Source: Lapidilactobacillus bayanensis
GTDB lineage: Bacteria; Bacillota; Bacilli; Lactobacillales; Lactobacillaceae
Reading direction: 5' to 3'
DNA: 64,000 nucleotides
Assembly (NCBI RefSeq): GCF_003946695.1
Contig: NZ_RHOX01000003.1
Coordinates: 62,001 to 126,000 of the forward strand
In this document: piece after piece, positions 27,809 through 36,816 of the stretch
Numbering within the stretch: position 1 is the stretch's first letter
Layout: each line of letters starts with the position of its first letter
Notes under the pieces: generated by a model
Told to the model about the DNA's origin: nothing
Databases searched by the model: none
What the model saw: only the letters and a program-made list of their open reading frames with translations
Translations under genes and position numbers: made by a program

Positions 27809-28432
27809 TTACTGCTTGGTGATTCCCACACGTAAAATTGTTTTACGTTTTGCTTCCGGTACTTTGCGGAAGTCAGATAAATAAATCTCCTTGTGGTTCA
27901 TACTGGTCCGTTGATAACCAGCGGCGGTAATGAAGTCGGCTAGTTTTGCAAAGCTCGCCGGCTCATCATCGAAGGAGCCAACATGGAGGATCATCGCAAC
28001 CGATCCTTCAGTAATCGTTTCAAACTTTAATTGATTTAACAACTCAGGCGCTGTTTTTTCCTGAACCATTGTAAGTGCTTGTTCAAAAACGGTCTGATCA
28101 ACAAAACTTGGTTGTTTAATCATGATTTTGTATTGTAAAAAGTTTTTATTGAGAGGACCTTCGCGATGGCCTTCAGCCAATGACCAAAAACCTTCTAACG
28201 GGTAAACGGTATAGTCAAAAGCACCGGGGAATTCAATGCCTTTTTTAGGTGCCATTCGAATTGCGTAACTAATTGGATAGAGTGCTTGAATTTTGGCCGC
28301 AAATTCTGGACCGTTGGGATCACCTTCACCAGTGATTGTAATAAAGTTTTGTGCGGGTAAGGTGATAATCGAGGGTGTCTTCTTCAAAGGATAGATTTCT
28401 TTTTCGTCTTTGCGCCAAGTAACTTTTTCCAT
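27809..28432 (-). CDS. GyrI-like small-molecule-binding domain protein
   Basis: A 207-residue protein resembling the GyrI/SOUL-type effector-binding proteins found as the C-terminal half of some AraC/MerR activators, here without a DNA-binding domain (FITITGEGDPNG, YPLEGFWSL). An upstream-extended frame exists, but ATG 28432 is preceded by GAGG and by the glpK remnant only 31 bp away. The role is probably binding of hydrophobic small molecules or stress response; this is inferred from family only. Confidence 0.7.
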   Translation of the reverse strand: MEKVTWRKDEKEIYPLKKTPSIITLPAQNFITITGEGDPNGPEFAAKIQALYPISYAIRMAPKKGIEFPGAFDYTVYPLEGFWSLAEGHREGPLNKNFLQYKIMIKQPSFVDQTVFEQALTMVQEKTAPELLNQLKFETITEGSVAMILHVGSFDDEPASFAKLADFITAAGYQRTSMNHKEIYLSDFRKVPEAKRKTILRVGITKQ

Positions 28433-28463
28433 GATAATTAGGCCTCGTTTTGTGAGTAATTTT

Positions 28464-29956
<1,493 letters not shown>

Positions 29957-30009
29957 AGGCTGGCTCCTTAACGGTTAAAGTTAGTGAACTAATTGACTTA
30001 AATAGTGTG

Positions 30010-30124
30010 CGAAGAAAGTCGGAATGACAACGAGCATTAAGAAAGCAATGAAAAAGTTCGTCCTTTGAACTTTTTCATTGTAGGCCTAAACGATATTGTC
30101 AAACTTTCGGAGCACGTTTCAATC
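30010..30124. repeat. Single unit of hairpin family 1, reverse orientation
   Basis: A long imperfect hairpin with inner stem CAATGAAAAAGTTC/GAACTTTTTCATTG and outer GAAAGTC/..ACTTTC arms, flanked by GTGCGAAG and GAGCACGTTTC, which are the linker ends of the 9.2-9.9 kb array. One arm (30010-30048) is nearly the reverse complement of 53826-53864. It lies upstream of the glpK remnant. Confidence 0.65.
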
Positions 30125-30170
30125 ACATTTTACCGCAACTCGCCAACCGCGCAAAGGTGGCCCACATTCA

Positions 30171-30707
30171 TTATTTCAAATTAATATTTATCATGTGTGC
30201 ATTATCACCATTTTTGGCCGCGATTTTCACTTCAAGTGGATGGGTTAAATCGAACAAATGATAATCAAGTTCAACATCTTCACTGGCATCGGTAGCTAAG
30301 AGGTCATTAAGGTCGTTGCCGTGATCGGTCATAATCAATTCTTCATCGTTTTGAAAGACTTGAACCTTAAGTAAGTCGGAAAATTTGGCCTCTTCGGTGG
30401 TTCGATTGAGCCAAGTTAAGTCCAACTGCAATTCTTCTGCTTCAATTTCGGCATTTATTTCTGTAACTACGAAATTATCCCAGTTCAGTGAATGTGTTAA
30501 TAAGGTGATATCCTGTCGACTCGTCGTACTTAAAGTCAGATTTTCCTCATCAACGGCGGCTTCTTCAACGGAGTTTGTGGTTGTATTGGTGGCAGTTTGC
30601 GAATTTGATCCGGTGTCGTAATTGGTTGAGCTAGTCGTTTTTTCACCGCAAGCACTAAGTGTCAGTGAAATAAGCAGTAGCAGTGCAACAAGTGCGTTTT
30701 TTGCCAT
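30171..30707 (-). CDS. Secreted lipoprotein, unknown function
   Basis: About 178 residues. ATG 30707 is chosen because AGGAGG lies 7-13 bases upstream; a longer frame to 30776 lacks such a site. It has a lipoprotein signal with lipobox LTLSAC near residue 20, then a Ser/Thr/Asn-rich linker, then a compact beta-rich domain (LQLDLTWLNRTTEEAKFSDLLKVQV region) resembling DUF4352/DUF5067-type immunoglobulin-like lipoprotein domains. It is anchored outside the membrane. Its role is unknown. Confidence 0.75.
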   Translation of the reverse strand: MAKNALVALLLLISLTLSACGEKTTSSTNYDTGSNSQTATNTTTNSVEEAAVDEENLTLSTTSRQDITLLTHSLNWDNFVVTEINAEIEAEELQLDLTWLNRTTEEAKFSDLLKVQVFQNDEELIMTDHGNDLNDLLATDASEDVELDYHLFDLTHPLEVKIAAKNGDNAHMININLK

Positions 30708-30835
30708 CTTAATTCCTCCTGAGCATGAATAAATTACCTTTGTTTTCAGAATAAAAGATTGCCAGTGTTCATACAAGAAAAACGCTAGTAAATATTAAAT
30801 TGGCGGTTGAAAGCTTAAACTTTTGTAGTTTAAAA

Positions 30836-30872
30836 ACCGGAATGTGCGCGTTGTCGTGGCGGCGAAGAAATA
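30836..30872. repeat. Fragment of a structured TIR element
   Basis: This short stretch matches the distal part of the right-hand domain of the 500 bp elements (compare the reverse complement of about 47413-47454). It directly precedes element A and is probably the remnant of an older copy at the same site. Confidence 0.6.
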
Positions 30873-30895
30873 CCACTTAGTTAGCAAGATAAAGA

Positions 30896-31305
30896 CTAAA
30901 ACTGTTATGCTATTCTTCGCGCTTCCGCAAAGTCGCTCATGGAGCGTGGTGGATGCTGCTTGAAGCCAATCGAAGATTGTCTTCAAGACAGGTCTTACTG
31001 TAAGCAATAAATTGCTAACAGTAATTTCACCACTGATGGCAACTTTGCTCCAGCGCTGACAAACATGTGGTTGAAACATTTCCAATTTTTGGAAGTATAA
31101 AATTGCAGTTACGTTGAACCACAGCTCTTTCGTTAGTGCCGGAGGGAAATCGCGGTCAGCCGCGGAATTATTGTTAGTGGCTATGCCACTTACAGTAAAG
31201 CTTGTGTTTGAGACGATTTGATTTTTAATCGGCTCAAACCAATGCTCGCAGCGTTCCACCAGCGATTTCCCGGAGGCACGAAGAAATACAGCATAACAGT
31301 TTTAG
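30896..31305. repeat. Structured TIR element, copy A (short form, 410 bp)
   Basis: Ends are CTAAAACTGTTATGC and GCATAACAGTTTTAG, exact inverse complements, extending imperfectly for about 60 bp. The interior has two inverted domains, each with an outer stem, a second stem and two hairpins (for example TTACTGT..ACAGTAA at 30993-31022 and TTATTGT..ACAGTAA near 31172-31201). The long GGGAAAATAAATAC-type stem of full copies is missing. It lies between the divergent lipoprotein and GntR genes. The 465-base open frame across it is not a credible gene. Confidence 0.85.
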
Positions 31306-31404
31306 AATTAAGCTGATTAGATTTCAGAAGCAACCATGTTTGCGAATTTTTTTGCAAATCTGAGGAAAATTAAGTAATATTAGTCAGTATAGTTATTAAG
31401 CAGA

Positions 31405-31432
31405 TTGTTTTTGTTATTGTACAGTGTATATA
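31405..31432 (+). promoter_or_regulatory. Promoter of the UTRA regulator gene
   Basis: A -35 TTGTTT (31405-31410) and -10 TATATA (31427-31432) are separated by 16 bp. The spacer contains TTGTACAG, partly symmetric, which could be an operator. Confidence 0.5.
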
Positions 31433-31490
31433 AAACAGGTATTATCACAGCAATTATTCCACCAAAATTAATCATCAAGGGATGTTTTTT

Positions 31491-32222
31491 ATGGCTGATT
31501 TAGTTTATCATCGGCTTTTAACGACTTTAAAGAAGAATATTATGGCGGGCGAATATCCGTCATTGAAGCTACCTGACGAGCGTTCATTGAGTGAACAATA
31601 TGAGATCAGTCGCAGCTCTGTTAAGCGCGCCTTGAATATCCTGGCTGATCAGGGTGTTGTTTTTAAGAAGCGTGGTTCGGGCACATTTATTAATCCACTA
31701 TATTTAAAGAATCGTTCTGTTTTTCATTACAATAATGGTTCTAACTTAGGGGTTACGGACAGTTTTCAAATGAACGGGCGTAAACCTGGCATTAAGTTAC
31801 TGGACTTTCAAGTTATCAAACCAGATAAAGAATTACGTCGGGATTTATTTTTGAGTCATGATGATTTTGTTTATGAAATCAAACGGCTTCGTTTATTTGA
31901 TGATCAACCGTTTATGATCGAGACGGGTTATATTCCCATTAAAATTATGCCGGAATTAACGCGGGAGATTGTGTCAGGCTCGATTTTTAATTATTTGCAA
32001 GACGAAAAAAATCAGGCCGTTACCAAATCTTATTTAACGATTTCGGCGGAACCATCAACTGACGAGGATCAGCAGGAATTGCACCTAAAACCGGTTGAAC
32101 CGGTTGGCGTCATGGCTGGTATTTTCTTCTTAGACGATGGCACGCCGTTTGAATATTCACGAATGCGGCTGCATTATCAGTATATGAAATACAATACGTT
32201 TGTAACTTTAGGCGAGGAATAA
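31491..32222 (+). CDS. GntR/HutC-family regulator with UTRA domain
   Basis: About 243 residues: an N-terminal GntR winged helix (DERSLSEQYEISRSSVKRALNILADQG, KKRGSGTFI) and a C-terminal UTRA ligand-binding fold (FVYEIKRLRLFDDQPFMIETGYIP, PFEYSRMRLHYQYMKYNTFV). The ATG at 31482 sits on the AAGG ribosome site, so ATG 31491 is chosen. It is followed by an AraC regulator and an alpha-xylosidase-like GH31 in the same orientation, so it may sense a sugar phosphate. A terminator follows directly. Confidence 0.87.
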   Translation: MADLVYHRLLTTLKKNIMAGEYPSLKLPDERSLSEQYEISRSSVKRALNILADQGVVFKKRGSGTFINPLYLKNRSVFHYNNGSNLGVTDSFQMNGRKPGIKLLDFQVIKPDKELRRDLFLSHDDFVYEIKRLRLFDDQPFMIETGYIPIKIMPELTREIVSGSIFNYLQDEKNQAVTKSYLTISAEPSTDEDQQELHLKPVEPVGVMAGIFFLDDGTPFEYSRMRLHYQYMKYNTFVTLGEE

Positions 32223-32225
32223 ATT

Positions 32226-32276
32226 AAAACAGCATTGTTGTTAGCTTGCGGCTAATGGCGGTGCTGTTTTTATTTA
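32226..32276 (+). terminator. Terminator after the UTRA regulator
   Basis: The stem AAAACAGCA..TGCTGTTTT, with an inner TTAGC/GCTAA pair, ends in TTTTTATTT. Confidence 0.7.
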
Positions 32277-32387
32277 GTCAATCTAACAATCGCTTCGCAG
32301 TTAGGTTAAAATAAAGGTAAATTGAATCGCTATTACAGATCAGCAAGCTTAGTAATTGAGTGTGCCGAGCAGAGAGGGAGGCTAATT

Positions 32388-33266
32388 CTGCAAAAAATTT
32401 CAGCAGCGTGGATTGATTTGAAGGAGCAGGCGCAACATGGTACTGCGCAATTCCCATTAGGTTGGTATCCGCATATGAATAGCTCGTGGCAAGGTTATTT
32501 CTTCGTTCCGCACTGGCACGCTGAGTTAGAATTGATCATTATTGAAAGTGGCACTATGGAGTTAGTTGTGCAGGGTAAGTCTTATATTTTGCTAGCAGGT
32601 GAAATTGCCTTGATTCCGCCCAATGTTTTGCATACTGCTTATCGATTGCAAGAGCGCGCTTGTACTTTTTCTTGTGTGGTGTTTGTGCCTAAGTTTATTG
32701 CCAGTGCTAGTGCTGACGAGCTGCAAACCGAATTATTGCAGCCACTTTTTAGTGATGGTGTTGGTCCGTTAAGGTTAGAAAAGAGTGCCGGAGATTTCGA
32801 ATTGAAGCGGGAATTGGATTTATTAATGATGGCGTTAGATGGTCAAAAATACTATGACCATTTACGGGCGAAAGGCTTGTTATTACAAATCCTCGCCATC
32901 TTATTTGCTGATAAGGAGGACTGGGTTAAAAGTTCAGTTCCGTCAGAATTGCGATCACGGCGAGAAAAGCTAATTTTACAATTTTTAGAAATTCACTACG
33001 CTGAAAAACTAACACTTGCGGATTTGGCGAAAGTTTTAAAGTTGAGTAAAGAGCAATTCTCGCGCTTCTTTCGTCAATCATTTCGCCGTAGTCCGTTTCA
33101 ATATTTAATCCAATTTCGTCTGCAAAAGGCCTGCCAATTACTAATTAGTGGGGATCACACAGTTACTGAAATAGCAGAGGCATGTGGGTTTGAAAGCAGT
33201 AATTACTTCGCACGAGTATTTAAGGAGCATTTCAATCTGAGTCCGACTGAGTTTCGCCAAAAATGA
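32388..33266 (+). CDS. AraC-family regulator preceding GH31; start uncertain
   Basis: The frame encodes an AraC protein: cupin core (WHAELELIIIESGTMELVVQG, GEIALIPPNVLHTAY) and C-terminal double HTH (TLADLAKVLKLSKEQFSRFFRQSF; TVTEIAEACGFESSNYFARVFKEHF). The frame is open from TTG 32322, which has only a weak AAAGG. The best ribosome site, GGGAGG at 32376-32381, is six bases before an in-frame CTG at 32388, used here (about 292 residues). If correct, CTG initiation is unusual. It lies upstream of the GH31 gene and likely controls it. Confidence 0.8.
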   Translation: MQKISAAWIDLKEQAQHGTAQFPLGWYPHMNSSWQGYFFVPHWHAELELIIIESGTMELVVQGKSYILLAGEIALIPPNVLHTAYRLQERACTFSCVVFVPKFIASASADELQTELLQPLFSDGVGPLRLEKSAGDFELKRELDLLMMALDGQKYYDHLRAKGLLLQILAILFADKEDWVKSSVPSELRSRREKLILQFLEIHYAEKLTLADLAKVLKLSKEQFSRFFRQSFRRSPFQYLIQFRLQKACQLLISGDHTVTEIAEACGFESSNYFARVFKEHFNLSPTEFRQK

Positions 33267-33278
33267 CAATATGATGCT

Positions 33279-33315
33279 AAAGGATGCCAAGAAATTCAAG
33301 GCAGCCTTTTTTATT
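33279..33315 (+). terminator. Terminator between AraC and GH31
   Basis: AAAGG-TGCC and GGCA-CCTTTTTT arms flank a short AT-rich loop. Confidence 0.6.
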
Positions 33316-33419
33316 TGGCGGTACAATCAACTTATTTAATATTGTAGTCACACTAAATCTTGGCGGAATGGATTCGCGAGTTCGGTCAAGTTAACGCTGA
33401 TAAGCAAGGAGAAAATGGA

Positions 33420-35426
33420 ATGACAATATTTCGCAAGGGTCAAAATTATTTAGAGATTCAAAATAATAATGAAACCGTTCGGGTAATGCCGTGGGGAGCT
33501 AATAGTTTACGCGTCATTGCAGTTCCAAATGGGCCAGTGGAACTAACAGAGGCGGCGTTACTACCACCTGTCGAAAATCAAGCGCAGGTTACAATCACAA
33601 TCGGTGACCAGCAAGCTGAAATTAGCAATGGTCAGATTAAGAGTGTTGTTGATCGTGAAGGCTGGTCTAACAACTTTGGTCGAATTGCATTTTACAATCA
33701 AAATGGCGAACTATTACTCGAAGAAGCAGATGGTGGCGGGGCTTTGAATAAGACACCACGGAATTTTCGTGCCCAAATTGGTGGCGACTATCGTTTAACT
33801 GCCACTTTTAAGGCCAACGATGGTGAAAAAATTTACGGTATGGGACAATATCAGCAAGATTTCCTTGATTTAAAAGGTTGTAACTTGGAATTGGCCCACC
33901 GGAATTCGCAAGCTTCAATTCCGTTTTACGTTTCCAATCATGGCTATGGTTTTTTATGGAATAATCCGGCCATCGGTACTGTTTCATTCGGTTCGAATAC
34001 AACAGAGTGGCGCGCCGATAGCACCAAGCAGCTTGATTACTGGATCACTGCTGGTGATAAGCCGGCCCAAATTGAGCAACAGTACAGTAGTGCCATTGGT
34101 CGTGTGCCGATGATGCCAGAATATGGGTTAGGTTTCTGGCAGTGCAAGTTACGTTACGTCAGTCAAGACGAAGTTTTAGAAGTAGCCCGTGAATATCATC
34201 GGCGCGGTATTAAAATTGATGTGTTGGTGATTGATTATTATCATTGGCCACGTTGTGGAGATTTCCGGTTTGACGAGAATTTCTTCCCAGATGTTAAGGC
34301 GATGGTAGCCGAATGTCGTTCTTATGGAATCGAATTAATGGTGTCGATTTGGCCACAAGTTGATCACCGTAGTGAAAATTATCATGAGATGAAAGAAAAA
34401 GGTCTCTTGGTTCAAACGGTTCATGGCGTTGATGTGCAAATGGTTTTTCATGGCAATAATGTTTTTTATGATCCAACTAATCCGCAGGCTCGCGAATTTG
34501 TTTGGCAAAAAGTTAAAGAAAATTATAGTGATGCTGGGGTTCGTTTGTTCTGGTTGGACGAAGCAGAACCGGAATACGGCACCTATGACTATGATAATTA
34601 TCGTTATTATGCAGGCAGCGTTTTGCAAAAGGGTAATATTTTCCCACGTGAATATGTTCGTGGCTTCCATGAAGGTGAAGCCCGTGATTTTGGCGAAAAT
34701 ACAATTAAGTTAGTTCGTTGTGCTTGGGCTGGTAGCCAACGTTATGGTGCGTTAGTTTGGTCTGGCGATATTCATTCAACTTATCAAGACTTTAGAAACC
34801 AAGTCGTGGCCGGCGTGCAAATGGGATTGGCCGGTATTCCTTGGTGGACAACTGATATTGGTGGCTTCCATGGCGGTGATGTTCGTAAGCCAGAATTTCA
34901 AGAGTTGTTGATTCGTTGGTTCCAATATGGTGCCTTTAGTCCAGTTATGAGAATTCACGGTTCTCGGTCACCACACCGAGAAATTTTCAAAGCTGACGGC
35001 GAACCTACTGAAGCAAGCGGTGCAGCAAATGAAATTTGGAGTTACGGCGAAGCCAATTATGAAATTATGAAGAAATTTATCGGCATTCGCGAATTAATGC
35101 GCGATTACACACGCGATTTAATGAAAGCTGCCCATGAAAGTGGCGCGCCAGTTATTCGGGCGATGTTCTATGAATTCCCAGATGATCAGTTGACTTGGGA
35201 TTTACAAGACCAATATTTATTCGGACCAGATGTTTTAGTGGCACCAATCTTGACGGCTGGTGCGCAAAGTCGCAAAGTTTATTTGCCGGCCGGCAGTCAG
35301 TGGACTGATGCTCGTGATGGCAAAGTTTATCAGGGTGGTCAATGGGTTGAAGCAGTTGCCAGTATTGAAACACTACCAATTTTTCTCCGTGACGGACGCC
35401 AATCATATTTAATTAGTCAGATTTAA
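33420..35426 (+). CDS. GH31 alpha-xylosidase-like enzyme
   Basis: A 668-residue cytosolic GH31 glycosidase closer to the YicI/alpha-xylosidase branch than the other GH31 here. Seen: KIYGMGQYQQDFLDLKG, the nucleophile region FWLDEAEPEYG with D380, WSGDIHSTYQDFRNQV with the acid/base aspartate, and WWTTDIGGFHGG. A longer frame from TTG 33360 exists, but ATG 33420 follows AAGGAGA at seven bases and is chosen. It probably removes alpha-linked xylose (isoprimeverose or xyloglucan-derived) or a related alpha-glycoside. It has two upstream regulators and no permease gene. Confidence 0.86.
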   Translation: MTIFRKGQNYLEIQNNNETVRVMPWGANSLRVIAVPNGPVELTEAALLPPVENQAQVTITIGDQQAEISNGQIKSVVDREGWSNNFGRIAFYNQNGELLLEEADGGGALNKTPRNFRAQIGGDYRLTATFKANDGEKIYGMGQYQQDFLDLKGCNLELAHRNSQASIPFYVSNHGYGFLWNNPAIGTVSFGSNTTEWRADSTKQLDYWITAGDKPAQIEQQYSSAIGRVPMMPEYGLGFWQCKLRYVSQDEVLEVAREYHRRGIKIDVLVIDYYHWPRCGDFRFDENFFPDVKAMVAECRSYGIELMVSIWPQVDHRSENYHEMKEKGLLVQTVHGVDVQMVFHGNNVFYDPTNPQAREFVWQKVKENYSDAGVRLFWLDEAEPEYGTYDYDNYRYYAGSVLQKGNIFPREYVRGFHEGEARDFGENTIKLVRCAWAGSQRYGALVWSGDIHSTYQDFRNQVVAGVQMGLAGIPWWTTDIGGFHGGDVRKPEFQELLIRWFQYGAFSPVMRIHGSRSPHREIFKADGEPTEASGAANEIWSYGEANYEIMKKFIGIRELMRDYTRDLMKAAHESGAPVIRAMFYEFPDDQLTWDLQDQYLFGPDVLVAPILTAGAQSRKVYLPAGSQWTDARDGKVYQGGQWVEAVASIETLPIFLRDGRQSYLISQI

Positions 35427-35469
35427 CGCAACTAAACTTAAAAACTGTTTTGTTGTTAATGGTCGAGTG

Positions 35470-35962
35470 CTAAAACTGTTAGTTTGTGATTGTTCGTACC
35501 TCCGGGAAATGCGCCAGTGGAACGCTGCGATCATTGGTTTGAGCCGATTAAAAAACAAATCGTCTCAAACACAAGCTTTATTGTAAGTGGCAGAGCCACT
35601 AACAATAATTCCGCGGCTGACCGCGATTTCCCTCCGGCACTAATGAAAGAGATTTAGTACAATTTAACTGCAGTTTTATGCTTCTAAAAGTTGGAAGTGA
35701 TTCAACCACACGTTAATTCAGCGCTGGAGCAAAGTTGCCATCTTGTTTGTTAAGTGGCGGAAAATAAATACCGCGCAGTAGTGAAATTATTGTTGGCGAT
35801 TTATCGCCTACAAACAAGACCTGTCTTGGAGACAATTTTGTAAAAATTGGCTTCAAGCAGTGTCCACCACGTTCCAGCGAAAGTATTTATTTTCCGCCAC
35901 GGCAACACGCCACATTTCATATGCAACTTTGCGGAGGCGCGAAGAATAGCAAAACAACAGTC
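35470..35962. repeat. Structured TIR element, copy B (full form, ~493 bp)
   Basis: Begins CTAAAACTGTTAG at 35470 and ends with a degraded AAAACAACAGT. The left domain has a GTACCTCCGGGAAAT outer arm pairing with ATTTCCCTCCGGCAC, a TTTGAG/CTCAAA hairpin and a TTATTGT/ACAATAA hairpin. The right domain has an 18 bp perfect stem (35754-35771 with 35883-35900, GTGGCGGAAAATAAATAC). It lies 44 bp after the GH31 stop. The small frame inside it is not credible. Confidence 0.85.
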
Positions 35963-36057
35963 ACTATTTTGGTAAAACTGCTTCAGCATCAAGTATTTTG
36001 TCGTCGCCGCGTGAATGCTAGCTGAAGCCATGGAGAAGAATACAATCCAATTTCAAT

Positions 36058-36096
36058 GGGCCTAAATCCAAAAGCGGATTTAGGCCCTAGTTATTT
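36058..36096. terminator. Terminator after GH31/element B
   Basis: The perfect stem GGGCCTAAATCC/GGATTTAGGCCC with loop AAAAGC is followed by a T-rich tail. Confidence 0.75.
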
Positions 36097-36168
36097 TAAG
36101 AAGTCTTGTCGAATCAACTATCTTATTCTTTTGAGAGTGAAGTTAAACTACGGATAAAATGGAGTAAA

Positions 36169-36183
36169 AGACATCGCTTACAT
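36169..36183. promoter_or_regulatory. CRE (CcpA site) upstream of the small gene at 36244
   Basis: Read on the minus strand, ATGTAAGCGATGTCT fits every constrained position of WTGNAANCGNWNNCW. It lies about 60 bp before the small gene and 640 bp before xfp. CcpA control is inferred from the match. Confidence 0.55.
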
Positions 36184-36243
36184 TTGTGACGTTAATGCGT
36201 TAAGCTATGGTCATCAAGAATAGATTTCTAAAGGAGTGATCGG

Positions 36244-36585
36244 GTGGCTCAGCAAATTGAAATCAAACCATTTACAAATGAATCAGCATTATTAGTATTG
36301 GCCTATGGTCCGACACATTTAGACGACAACCTGAAGTTGATGTCGGTTGCCGAATTGAATAACTATTTACAAAGTCATCAAGTATTTTTATCAGCCGGAT
36401 TAGAAAGCTTGGCGACATTTCAGCAACGGTTGCTAGCCTCGGACTTTCCAAATCTATTTGGTGTCTGGCATGCCCAACAATTGTTAGGCTACATTTTGCA
36501 AACGGATCGAGAGAATTATCAAACCAGTGACTTTCCTGACGAAATTGCTCACCAAGTCGTTGATTTTATTGCAAGAAAACAATAA
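36244..36585 (+). CDS. Hypothetical protein, 113 residues
   Basis: I do not recognise this protein. It starts at GTG 36244 six bases after AAGGAG, so translation is credible. It is soluble, with no transmembrane segment, and mixed alpha/beta in appearance (LLVLAYGPTHLDDNLKLMS, LFGVWHAQQLLGYILQ). The part around residues 75-90 resembles the sort of strand-turn found in acetyltransferase-like folds, but there are no cofactor motifs. A CRE lies upstream and xfp follows 231 bp later under its own promoter. Confidence 0.6.
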   Translation: MAQQIEIKPFTNESALLVLAYGPTHLDDNLKLMSVAELNNYLQSHQVFLSAGLESLATFQQRLLASDFPNLFGVWHAQQLLGYILQTDRENYQTSDFPDEIAHQVVDFIARKQ

Positions 36586-36727
36586 AAAAACAGTTAAATC
36601 ATGTAAAAAATTGTCACTCATGATGCCAAGAAATGGCTGATCAATTGTCAAAAAATTAAAATGTAATCGCTGCAATTGCCCTAATAATAAGATTTTTAAA
36701 ATTGGTACGACCCAATAAATAAAATGG

Positions 36728-36755
36728 TTGACTTTTGTTGAAATTTTAGTATGAT
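36728..36755 (+). promoter_or_regulatory. Promoter of xfp
   Basis: A -35 TTGACT (36728-36733) and -10 TATGAT (36750-36755) are 16 bp apart, about 60 bp before the ATG. These are strong hexamers, consistent with the highly biased codon use of xfp. Confidence 0.65.
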
Positions 36756-36816
36756 ATAAGTGTAAGTTAATTAATTAAGTCATTAAATTTAAGCTTAAAA
36801 AAGCGGGAGGAAAATC

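Noticed and set aside
30795-31259. 154-codon frame on the minus strand
   Set aside because: It lies inside structured element A, lacks a ribosome site and recognisable protein features, and is explained by the element sequence.
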